5,312 nt of DNA, taken from Bacteroidota bacterium (GTDB lineage: Bacteria; Bacteroidota; Bacteroidia; Cytophagales; Cyclobacteriaceae). Below the pieces are notes generated by a model, which saw only the letters and a program-made list of their open reading frames with translations, was not told where the DNA came from and ran no database searches. A program made the translations under genes and the position numbers. The first letter of the stretch is position 1, and the number at the start of each line of letters is the position of its first letter. The stretch spans positions 1 through 5,312 of the forward strand of contig JAEZBX010000018.1 of NCBI GenBank assembly GCA_023412765.1, read 5' to 3'. Shown piece by piece: positions 1 to 5,312 of this stretch.

Positions 1-37
1 CTATAAACCGATTTAAGTCTTAACTTAATGACATGGA

Positions 38-121
38 CCACTTACCACTTACCACTTACCACTTACCACTCACTACTCACTACTCACTACTTACCACTCA
101 CTACTTACTACATACCACTTA
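38..121. repeat. Heptanucleotide tandem array, consensus CYACTYA, 12 units
   Basis: Twelve consecutive 7-bp units run in perfect phase: four CCACTTA, then CCACTCA, CTACTCA twice, CTACTTA, CCACTCA, CTACTTA, CTACATA and a last CCACTTA; a degenerate CCAAATA follows at 122-128. Variation is confined mostly to C/T changes at unit positions 2 and 6. On the minus strand the unit reads TRAGTRG, which carries TAA, TGA or TAG. Because 7 is not a multiple of 3, any minus-strand frame entering the array stops within a few units. The array overlaps the 3' end of the hydrolase gene, whose TAG stop (110-108) lies in the CTACATA unit. Read on the plus strand the array is open and gives a Thr/Leu/Tyr/His-rich pseudo-peptide, which is not a gene. 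The function is unknown. Confidence 0.95.
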
Positions 122-1130
122 CCAAATACTTATCCAGCCACCCCGTTATAATCCGCCGCATCTCCGGCAGCTCTTCATGTCCACAATCAAAGAGCTCGAT
201 CTTGCAATCCTCAGCGCGACCATACTTTTGATACAGTGGCATAAGGTGATTACTAACCTTTTCAACTCCCTTCGGAGGTGTAAGGTCATCAAGCCGCCCG
301 TTGAGGCTGACATGCGGCCTTGGCACAATCAATTCATTAATGGTTTTTGTTTCAAAATGTTTTAAAAGTGAGGGAACATAATAATAGATTCCATGTCCTT
401 TAAGGTTTTTTTTATTGATCAATTCGTGAAAATCAGTCATACAACAAAGGTCGAGGCACGTTGTGATGCGTGTATCTAATGCGGATAGCCACCATGCTTT
501 GGTAGCGCCCATCGACAGTCCGAATACGCCGACCCTTTTTGGGTCTGCCTCCGGTCGCTCTAGTAAATAATCCAATGCTTTGATTTCATCATAAAGCATC
601 ATCCCGAATAACGTTTTACCGTCCCAGAGCATTTTCTTGAACGCATCCATTTCTGTGTTGCCCTTTCGTTCACCAAAGCACCAACTATCAATGGCTAATG
701 TCAGAATTCCTTTTTCAGCATACACCGGTGCATAGGCTGGCATCACTTTTCTCCCGTTCAGCAACTCATCTTTTCCGATCGGATAGGTGCCAAAGTGGGC
801 ATGGCAATAAAGCATGCACGGTGCTTTTTTCTGGACCTTCTCGGGAACAAGCAATATTCCCGGCACCGGCTCGATACCGTTAAAATCGAATTCCAGGTAT
901 TCCAGCGTATAGCCAGGGTGTTGTTCTTTTCGGATTAGCTTTGGCGCTTTAGGCTTGTGATTTGTGGGCAAGTCACCTAATAGCGACAGCAATTTCCGGC
1001 GTTGCGCTTCCTGCCTGACTGCGAATTCGTTTTGAGAATTATACATGGATAATGAATTCAATGGTGATAGAAGACCTGCCGCCGATGCAGCGAGGGATTT
1101 CTGCAAGAATTTACGTCGAGGAATGGGCAC
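108..1130 (-). CDS. Tat-exported alpha/beta hydrolase (dienelactone hydrolase / acetyl-xylan-esterase-like)
   Basis: This 340-residue protein is a serine hydrolase of the alpha/beta fold. Residues 1-28 form a twin-arginine signal: R5-R6-K-F-L followed by a short Ala/Leu-rich stretch, so folded export to the periplasm is expected. The mature part has a YCHAHFG segment (108-114), typical of the oxyanion-hole loop after strand 3; a nucleophile elbow G-L-S-M-G with Ser206; a likely acid Asp281 or Asp282 in a GRLDDLTPP segment; and His318 in DCGHEE, giving a complete Ser-Asp-His triad. Spacing and length fit exported dienelactone-hydrolase/acetyl-esterase-like proteins. The natural substrate is unknown; an ester on a plant or cell-wall glycan is plausible given the upstream glycosidase gene. 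The start is GTG at 1130-1128, placing the RR motif at the usual distance; a TTG nine bases upstream is an in-frame alternative. The last residues and the stop are encoded inside the heptamer array at 38-121, so the C-terminus (about LVSGM) may not be conserved. Confidence 0.88.
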   Translation of the reverse strand: MPIPRRKFLQKSLAASAAGLLSPLNSLSMYNSQNEFAVRQEAQRRKLLSLLGDLPTNHKPKAPKLIRKEQHPGYTLEYLEFDFNGIEPVPGILLVPEKVQKKAPCMLYCHAHFGTYPIGKDELLNGRKVMPAYAPVYAEKGILTLAIDSWCFGERKGNTEMDAFKKMLWDGKTLFGMMLYDEIKALDYLLERPEADPKRVGVFGLSMGATKAWWLSALDTRITTCLDLCCMTDFHELINKKNLKGHGIYYYVPSLLKHFETKTINELIVPRPHVSLNGRLDDLTPPKGVEKVSNHLMPLYQKYGRAEDCKIELFDCGHEELPEMRRIITGWLDKYLVSGM

Positions 1131-1153
1131 TTCTCAAAGGTTTTTAAGCATTA

Positions 1154-1187
1154 CAAATTAGAGGATTTCACTTAAAATAGCGCAAAA
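1154..1187 (-). promoter_or_regulatory. Candidate Bacteroidota promoter for the hydrolase gene
   Basis: Read on the minus strand, TTTTG (1187-1183) is followed 21 bp later by CTAATTTG (1161-1154). This resembles the Bacteroidota sigma-A pattern TTTG-N19 to 21-TAnnTTTG, with one mismatch in the first base of the -7 element. Transcription would begin near 1147 and leave a leader of about 17 nt before the GTG at 1130. If real, the hydrolase gene can be transcribed separately from the glycosidase gene upstream. The call rests on pattern matching in AT-rich DNA and is tentative. Confidence 0.35.
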
Positions 1188-1216
1188 CAAGGGATCGTTA
1201 CGGCGGATGATCATAA

Positions 1217-1296
1217 GGAATAAGGAATAAGGAATAGGGAGTAAGAGGTACGTCGCTAAGAGCGCACCTTATTCCTTATTCCCTACTCCCTATTCC
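1217..1296. repeat. Inverted pair of heptamer arrays forming a long hairpin
   Basis: The left arm (1217-1244) holds four units, GGAATAA, GGAATAA, GGAATAG and GGAGTAA. The right arm (1269-1296) holds four units of the opposite sense, TTATTCC, TTATTCC, CTACTCC and CTATTCC. Folded as minus-strand RNA, 26 of 28 arm positions pair, counting three G-U pairs. An extra GGU/ACC pairing (1266-1268 with 1247-1249) and an apical CGCT-AAG-AGCG hairpin (1254-1264) extend the stem. The glycosidase stop codon (1285-1283) lies inside the stem. There is no T-tract after the stem on either strand, so it is not a textbook intrinsic terminator. It could still protect or process the 3' end of the upstream mRNA. 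Confidence 0.85.
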
Positions 1297-3277
1297 TTTC
1301 TTTCCCCGGCCTACGCCATTTCCTCCAGGCGATGACAAAGGCGACCAGAGAGAAAATCCCAAGCGCGAGCCCATGCCGCCAGTACTTCTTGAACCTTCTT
1401 GGCCACTGCGATTCCTTGATGACCAACTCAGTTACAGGATTTGCAGGATCATTCTGTCCCATGTAGACCAATTTCAAACCCCAGTCAGCATCCGATGGCA
1501 TCTTGGGAAGCACGATGGTTCCGATTTTGTTCGCTGCTACTCTCCCACCATTAGCATCAATCCAGGTACCTTCACGCGGATCAAACCATTGTGCGCTGTA
1601 GACACTGTTCAGAATCGCACCGCGTACTTCAGATTGAGGACAACCTTTTTCAAAGTACACAAGGAAATTCTTCTTGTCAGGAGTGCGCGCGCAGTATGCC
1701 CATCCTTCGTAACTCAGGATCTCATGGGTTTTGTTCGGTGATACGAGATCTGCAAGTGGAACAAGATTCTGGTACTCATTACCTATAGAAAATGCAAAAG
1801 TTCGCAGATGCTGCATGTCTGCCGCAGATTCCCATAAGAATGCATCCCACATTTTTGTTGGAGCTTCATCTTCAATGTCAGCACCCCAAATACCTTCAGC
1901 ACCATAAACATGCCCGGCAAGTCCGCCGGAAAGGAAACTACCATATGCGCCCGACCGCACAATCTCGTTATCTTTTTCTGTATTACCCTCTGCTCCGCGC
2001 GCGTAGTGAACACCAATGTCTGCGCCACGAGCATCCTTGTAACCAGCATAATAAGGTTCGCCGTTCAATGCAGGCGCGGGATTTTTCAAATTAAAAATTT
2101 CCGTCAGATACCAATAATTGTTGTGTTCTCTTTTGTTCCCGATCTGATGCAATGTCACCCACGAATCTTCACCCCAGTTTTCAAGTGTCGATGGATTTGC
2201 ATTAGCAGAGAGCAAATTTCCAAAAGGCAACGGTCCATATTCTTTTTCCACTGCAAGAATACCATCGGTAAGTTTGTCCGGATTAATGGTACCACTGATG
2301 ATATCAAGGTGCACAGGACCAAGTACGGTATTATAAGCCTGGTAACGCGCGTAGAAGTAGAGCAGGAAACGGGAATATGAATCCGGCCACTTATAATATT
2401 TTGCCCACAACGGACTCGCATCCCGGCGGAACGCTTCCATGAAAGGAATAAAACCATGCTCATTCAGGTATGCTATTTTTCTATCGATGTATCTGAAATA
2501 ATCAGGATTGATCCGGTCCATATCCGGAAAAAAGTTTTCATACCCAGGCACTTTCCCTGGGAAGAAAAAAGGCTTCCCTCCTTCGTTGTCCATATTCTTT
2601 GCGCTATTCTTTCCAAACTCCATCCATGCCGATCGAAGGGTTGTTCTTCCTGAGTCATACAGCCGCATGTGATACGAACTATCATCAGTATTCCAGTTGG
2701 GATATGCCGCGATCATGTTTATCCAATTGTAGCCTTGAGCTTTTCGATATCGAACATAGTCCTGAAAGCCTGCAGTCGGACCAATGGGACGCTTTACGGT
2801 GTCATCGTACCATTTGAAACGATTGGCACCCATTGAAAACCATGTGTCTCCTATTGCCAGATACGGTGTGCCGTCAGCGAAATTCAGAGCATGATTGTTA
2901 GAAGACGCGCGGAGAAATCCACGACGCAATGGGTTTTGTTTTTTTTCTTCTTCTGTCCACTCAATAGCTGTGAGGGTCCCGGTTTTTCCCGTTAGCCCCG
3001 GGTCATTGGAACTTGATCCACTCTTCCACTTCCATTCTCCGGGAGTCATTGCCACAAATCGAACCCGGAATACTTTTCCACCATCCCAAAAACCATAAAT
3101 ACGCTTATTGAAATCCGGGCCGGACAGGTCTATCCAAACCAAGACGTCTGTATAAGGATTGTCGTAATCCTGTTCTGCACTAAATGAAAGTTCCTGCATT
3201 TCCCAGACGTGCACTGGATTTGCAAAGGAAATCAGAGAGGAAATACAAAATAAAAAAGCGACGAATAAGCGAATCAC
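1283..3277 (-). CDS. Membrane-anchored apiosidase-like glycoside hydrolase with DUF5060-type N-terminus
   Basis: This 664-residue exported protein resembles DUF5060/DUF4038 proteins, the group that includes GH140 apiosidases. Residues 1-19 are a signal peptide ending in Phe-Ala; no lipobox precedes Cys11. A beta-sandwich DUF5060-like domain spans about 23-105 (VHVWEMQELSF, GFWDGG, MTPGEWKW). The catalytic barrel covers about 125-500, opening with NNHALNFADGTPYLAIGDTW. Glu407 in NGEP is the likely nucleophile and Asp325 in VHLD a candidate acid/base; both are assigned by analogy to the family. A C-terminal beta domain (about 505-605; VYSAQWFDPREGTW) is like the so-called collagen-binding domain of these enzymes. 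A hydrophobic helix at about 635-651 followed by an Arg/Lys-rich tail anchors the protein with its catalytic part outside the cytoplasm. The substrate is unknown, probably a plant or microbial polysaccharide side chain. The start is GTG at 3277; an in-frame stop lies just upstream and no Shine-Dalgarno is evident. The final RNRE and the TAG stop come from a heptamer repeat. Confidence 0.85.
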   Translation of the reverse strand: MIRLFVAFLFCISSLISFANPVHVWEMQELSFSAEQDYDNPYTDVLVWIDLSGPDFNKRIYGFWDGGKVFRVRFVAMTPGEWKWKSGSSSNDPGLTGKTGTLTAIEWTEEEKKQNPLRRGFLRASSNNHALNFADGTPYLAIGDTWFSMGANRFKWYDDTVKRPIGPTAGFQDYVRYRKAQGYNWINMIAAYPNWNTDDSSYHMRLYDSGRTTLRSAWMEFGKNSAKNMDNEGGKPFFFPGKVPGYENFFPDMDRINPDYFRYIDRKIAYLNEHGFIPFMEAFRRDASPLWAKYYKWPDSYSRFLLYFYARYQAYNTVLGPVHLDIISGTINPDKLTDGILAVEKEYGPLPFGNLLSANANPSTLENWGEDSWVTLHQIGNKREHNNYWYLTEIFNLKNPAPALNGEPYYAGYKDARGADIGVHYARGAEGNTEKDNEIVRSGAYGSFLSGGLAGHVYGAEGIWGADIEDEAPTKMWDAFLWESAADMQHLRTFAFSIGNEYQNLVPLADLVSPNKTHEILSYEGWAYCARTPDKKNFLVYFEKGCPQSEVRGAILNSVYSAQWFDPREGTWIDANGGRVAANKIGTIVLPKMPSDADWGLKLVYMGQNDPANPVTELVIKESQWPRRFKKYWRHGLALGIFSLVAFVIAWRKWRRPGKERNRE

Positions 3278-3341
3278 TGTCGATATAGGTTAAGGCTCAG
3301 AAGTTAAATATGTCGATTTTGACCTTGAAATGCTAGTTATG

Positions 3342-3387
3342 GTTTAAGGTTTAAAGTTTAAGGTTTAAAGTTTAAAGTTTAAAGTTT
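3342..3387. repeat. Heptanucleotide tandem array GTTTAAR, six full units
   Basis: Six in-phase 7-bp units, GTTTAAG, GTTTAAA, GTTTAAG and then three GTTTAAA, are followed by a partial GTTT that breaks off at 3388. Only the last base of the unit varies (A/G). The TTTAAA core is self-complementary, so both strands read TAA stops. The array sits 65 bp upstream of the glycosidase GTG and about 220 bp upstream of the hmgA promoter. Its role is unknown. Confidence 0.95.
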
Positions 3388-3405
3388 CGGTCCGATCGGT
3401 TTCCG

Positions 3406-3496
3406 CCCTATACCCTATACCCTATACCTTATACCTGGCCTTATACCTGGCCTTACTCCTTATTCCCTATTCCCTATTAATTCCCTATTCCCTATT
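3406..3496. repeat. Composite heptanucleotide array, CCCTATA to CCCTATT, with 12-bp duplication
   Basis: Three CCCTATA units (3406-3426) lead into CCTTATA-CCTGG, a 12-bp block present twice in tandem (3427-3438 and 3439-3450). Then come CCTTACT, CCTTATT, CCCTATT and CCCTATT (3451-3478), an AATT interruption (3479-3482), and two more CCCTATT (3483-3496). The unit drifts from A-ending to T-ending along the array. The CCTTATT/CCCTATT part matches the array at 1267-1296 in unit sequence and order. The array lies just upstream of the hmgA promoter region. Confidence 0.93.
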
Positions 3497-3543
3497 CCTT
3501 TGCCCAATGGGTGCCTACCCAAATAACTTTCCCTCTTCCTGGG

Positions 3544-3560
3544 GCAATTGCAACGATTGC
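3544..3560. promoter_or_regulatory. Possible operator: overlapping GCAAT/ATTGC repeats upstream of hmgA
   Basis: The 8-bp palindrome GCAATTGC (3544-3551) is followed by a second ATTGC (3556-3560). This gives both an inverted repeat (GCAAT-N7-ATTGC) and a direct repeat (ATTGC-N4-ATTGC) immediately upstream of the -7 element, where a regulator of aromatic amino acid catabolism could bind. The evidence is symmetry and position only. Confidence 0.22.
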
Positions 3561-3565
3561 ATAAG

Positions 3566-3573
3566 TATCTTTG
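3566..3573 (+). promoter_or_regulatory. hmgA promoter, Bacteroidota -7 element TATCTTTG
   Basis: TATCTTTG matches the Bacteroidota -7 consensus TAnnTTTG exactly. The only -33-like sequence near it is ATTG at 3547-3550, closer than usual (15 bp), so the -33 element is weak. Transcription would start about 3579-3581, giving a leader of roughly 13 nt before the ATG at 3593. The site lies inside the longer open frame that begins with TTG at 3548, which argues against that upstream start. Confidence 0.6.
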
Positions 3574-3584
3574 CATAACTAAAC

Positions 3585-3592
3585 AAGAGGAA
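3585..3592 (+). promoter_or_regulatory. Weak ribosome-binding sequence at the hmgA start
   Basis: The purine-rich AAGAGGAA abuts the ATG at 3593. GAGG is only 2 nt from the start codon, closer than a standard Shine-Dalgarno spacing. Bacteroidota rely little on this motif, so it supports but does not prove the start. Confidence 0.35.
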
Positions 3593-4759
3593 ATGCCGAT
3601 CTATCATTCCTTAGGAAAAATACCTGCCAAGCGGCACACCATTTTTGAGAAACCCAATGGCGCGGGATACTACTATGAGCAGTTGTTTGGTACTGAGGGC
3701 TTTCACGGGTTTTCCTCGCTGCTTTATCACATAAATCGACCCACGGAAGTCAAGGAGGTAAAAGCACCCATCGATCTGTCACCTGATCTGGCTTTTGATA
3801 AAAGTCTGACGGCGAGAAAACTGATCGGCTTTGATGTGCAGCCTACCGAAGATTTTCTGAAAAGTCGAACACCGTTGCTTGTTAACAATGACGTGAACAT
3901 CGGACTTGCTGCGCCGCAAAAATCGATGTCAGAGTATTTCTACAAGAATGCATCTGCGGATGAGCTGCTATTCATCCACAGGGGATCCGGTAAACTGAGA
4001 ACATTGCTCGGTACAATTCCCTTCAAGTATGGAGACTACCTCATCATTCCCCGCGGAATGATATACCAAATTGAATTTGATTCGGAGCAAAACCGGTTGC
4101 TCTATGTTGAATCTTTTAGTCCGATTTATACACCTCGCCGGTATCGAAATGAATTCGGACAACTATTGGAGCATGCGCCGTATTGCGAACGGGATCTTAT
4201 TCTTCCTGGAGAATTGGAAACTCATGATGAGCGGGGAGATTTTCACATCAAAATAAAAAAACAAAACAACTTATATGAGTACGTCTATGCTACTCATCCG
4301 TTTGATGTTGTAGGTTGGGATGGATACAACTATCCATATGGATTTTCGATCCACAATTTTGAACCAATAACGGGGAGGGTACACCAACCGCCACCAGTCC
4401 ATCAGACATTTGAAGGGCACAACTTCGTAGTTTGCTCATTTTGCCCAAGGCTATACGATTATCATCCGCGTTCCATTCCAGCGCCTTACAACCATAGCAA
4501 CATCGATTCGGATGAAGTCATCTATTATGTTGATGGGGACTTTATGAGCCGGAATGATGTTGCGCCAGGTCATATCACGCTCCATCCTGGAGGTATTCCA
4601 CATGGTCCACATCCGGGTGCCATGGAAAGAAGCATTGGGAAAACAAAGACGGATGAACTCGCTGTTATGGTCGATACTTTCAAGCCGTTAATGATCACAA
4701 AGGCAGCAATGAAAATCGATGATGGAAAGTATTTCAAATCATGGTTGGAGAATTCGTAA
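3593..4759 (+). CDS. hmgA: Homogentisate 1,2-dioxygenase
   Basis: HmgA is the cytoplasmic Fe(II) enzyme that opens the ring of homogentisate to 4-maleylacetoacetate in tyrosine and phenylalanine breakdown. The 388-residue product is shorter than the human enzyme (445) and of the compact bacterial length. It begins with MPIYHSLGKIPAKRH, a family-typical N-terminus, followed by a cupin-like N-terminal half (HRGSGKL at 129-135, IIPRGMIYQIE at 151-161). The C-terminal half carries the iron site: His301 in YNHSN, Glu308 in DSDEV and His337 in IPHGPH correspond to His335, Glu341 and His371 of the human enzyme, with one extra residue between the first His and the Glu. His270 in PPPVHQTF is a candidate for the catalytic histidine. 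The ATG at 3593 is preferred over an in-frame TTG at 3548 because of the family N-terminus and because the promoter lies between them. The hppD gene follows after 32 bp on the same strand, so the two are probably co-transcribed. Confidence 0.95.
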   Translation: MPIYHSLGKIPAKRHTIFEKPNGAGYYYEQLFGTEGFHGFSSLLYHINRPTEVKEVKAPIDLSPDLAFDKSLTARKLIGFDVQPTEDFLKSRTPLLVNNDVNIGLAAPQKSMSEYFYKNASADELLFIHRGSGKLRTLLGTIPFKYGDYLIIPRGMIYQIEFDSEQNRLLYVESFSPIYTPRRYRNEFGQLLEHAPYCERDLILPGELETHDERGDFHIKIKKQNNLYEYVYATHPFDVVGWDGYNYPYGFSIHNFEPITGRVHQPPPVHQTFEGHNFVVCSFCPRLYDYHPRSIPAPYNHSNIDSDEVIYYVDGDFMSRNDVAPGHITLHPGGIPHGPHPGAMERSIGKTKTDELAVMVDTFKPLMITKAAMKIDDGKYFKSWLENS

Positions 4760-4791
4760 AGAGAAAGGATTAACAGAAAAAAGATTTAGCT

Positions 4792-5312
4792 ATGACGACT
4801 AAGACACCGACACTACATGATCTACATAAAGATACAGCCGACGATTTTCTTCCATTAAAAGGAACCGATCACATTGAATTTTATGTCGGCAATGCAAAAC
4901 AATCTGCTCATTACTACCAACATGCTTTTGGATTTGAGCTTGTGGCTTATGCGGGACCGGAGACAGGTCAACATAAGTTTGCATCCTATGTGTTGCAGCA
5001 AGGAAAGGTTCGACTGGTGTTGACAACCGCTTTTGATCCGGGAAGTCCGATTGCCGAGCATGTTCAAAGGCACGGTGACGGTGTAAAAGTTCTGGCGCTG
5101 TGGGTTGATGACGCTGCGAATGCACATTCTGAAACCACAAAACGCGGCGCTGTTTCTGTGTCAGACCCAACGATTTTAAAGGATGAATTTGGCGAAGTAG
5201 TCTTATCCTCTATAAAAACGTATGGTGATACCATCCATACTTTTGTTGAAAGGAAAAATTATACCGGACCATTTCTTCCCGGCTATGCAAAGGCAAAAAG
5301 TACTTTCAAGAC
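4792..5312 (+). CDS. hppD: 4-hydroxyphenylpyruvate dioxygenase, 5' part (cut by window edge)
   Basis: HppD is the cytoplasmic Fe(II) dioxygenase that turns 4-hydroxyphenylpyruvate into homogentisate, the substrate of HmgA. The window holds 173 codons plus two bases of a gene expected to encode roughly 350-380 residues, and the frame is open to the edge. Diagnostic N-terminal-domain segments are GTDHIEFYVGNAKQSAHYY (24-42), an AFGF-AYAGPETG region, SYVLQQGKVRLVLTT, HGDGVKVLALWVDDA and the linker YTGPFLPGY. The iron ligands lie in the C-terminal vicinal-oxygen-chelate half, which is beyond the window, so catalytic competence cannot be judged. The start is ATG at 4792: an in-frame TAA at 4771-4773 precedes it and no other start codon intervenes. 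AAAGGA at 4764-4769 is too far upstream (22 nt) to act as a normal Shine-Dalgarno. Its order after hmgA indicates a two-step catabolic operon. Confidence 0.95.
   Translation, partial: MTTKTPTLHDLHKDTADDFLPLKGTDHIEFYVGNAKQSAHYYQHAFGFELVAYAGPETGQHKFASYVLQQGKVRLVLTTAFDPGSPIAEHVQRHGDGVKVLALWVDDAANAHSETTKRGAVSVSDPTILKDEFGEVVLSSIKTYGDTIHTFVERKNYTGPFLPGYAKAKSTFK

Larger units (their letters stand above)
3278..3592. other. Divergent intergenic region, largely heptamer repeats
   Basis: This 315-bp gap separates the divergent glycosidase and hmgA starts. From left to right it holds about 60 bp of ordinary AT-rich leader for the glycosidase, in which I find no convincing TAnnTTTG promoter; the GTTTAAR array; an 18-bp non-repeat bridge with the palindrome CCGATCGG (3392-3399); the CCYTATT/CCCTATA array; and about 90 bp of unique DNA with the hmgA promoter. 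I see no small gene or RNA gene in it. Confidence 0.8.

Noticed and set aside
13..28. TTAAGT-CTTA-ACTTAA hairpin as terminator of the hydrolase gene
   Set aside because: The 6-bp stem is almost all A/T and no T-tract follows on the minus strand; such a hairpin is expected by chance in this AT-rich stretch.
38..121. CRISPR array
   Set aside because: The units are 7 bp, directly adjacent and without spacers; no cas gene is nearby.
28..365. Open plus-strand frames with Thr/Tyr/His/Leu-rich repeats across the first array
   Set aside because: They are the translation of the heptamer units, which lack stops on the plus strand, and they overlap the hydrolase gene in antisense. No start signal or family resemblance supports them.
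1373..2817. Several 60-150 residue plus-strand and shifted minus-strand frames within the glycosidase gene
   Set aside because: They are out-of-frame shadows of a continuous, recognisable 664-residue gene.
3342..3496. Telomere-like repeats (plant-type CCCTAAA)
   Set aside because: CCCTATA, CCCTATT and GTTTAAA resemble telomeric heptamers only loosely. They are short, degenerate, internal, and lie between clearly bacterial genes.
3548..3592. Extended hmgA start at TTG 3548 (15 extra residues)
   Set aside because: The extension covers the likely promoter and is not family-like, whereas the ATG at 3593 gives the typical MPIYHSLGK N-terminus.
4799..5170. Minus-strand frames antisense to the hppD start
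   Set aside because: They lie wholly within the strongly recognisable hppD coding region and resemble no known protein.

Overview
The window looks like a chromosomal segment of a member of the Bacteroidota, perhaps Cytophagales or Chitinophagales. Three things suggest this: a Bacteroidota-type promoter core (TATCTTTG, fitting TAnnTTTG) in front of hmgA; weak or absent Shine-Dalgarno sequences; and a gene set that pairs a Tat-exported esterase-like hydrolase with an apiosidase-like glycosidase next to a homogentisate/4-hydroxyphenylpyruvate dioxygenase pair. The genus cannot be fixed from the sequence alone.

Layout. Two minus-strand genes fill the left 3.3 kb. The first (108-1130) encodes an alpha/beta hydrolase with a twin-arginine signal peptide. 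The second (1283-3277) encodes a 664-residue exported protein with an N-terminal DUF5060-like domain, an apiosidase-like (DUF4038-type) glycosidase body and a C-terminal membrane anchor. Divergent from these, on the plus strand, are hmgA (3593-4759) and, 32 bp downstream, the first 173 codons of 4-hydroxyphenylpyruvate dioxygenase (4792 to the window edge).

How the genes work together. HppD converts 4-hydroxyphenylpyruvate to homogentisate and HmgA opens the homogentisate ring to maleylacetoacetate. They are consecutive steps of tyrosine/phenylalanine catabolism and probably form one operon read from the promoter at 3566-3573. The two left genes look like envelope enzymes for carbohydrate or ester turnover. 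Their shared strand and closeness suggest related roles, but the 152-bp gap, the hairpin in it and a candidate promoter for the downstream gene argue against simple obligatory co-transcription.

The most unusual aspect is between the genes. Each of the three larger non-coding stretches (38-121, 1217-1296, 3342-3496) is built from degenerate tandem repeats with a strict 7-bp period. The unit differs from place to place (CYACTYA, CCYTAYT/CCCTATA, GTTTAAR), but two of the families grade into each other. Both minus-strand genes take their stop codon and last few residues from such an array, and the array between them is arranged as a long inverted repeat. This points to a genome-wide heptanucleotide repeat family that accumulates at gene ends and in front of genes. 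No CRISPR array, rRNA, tRNA, transposase or integrase was seen.
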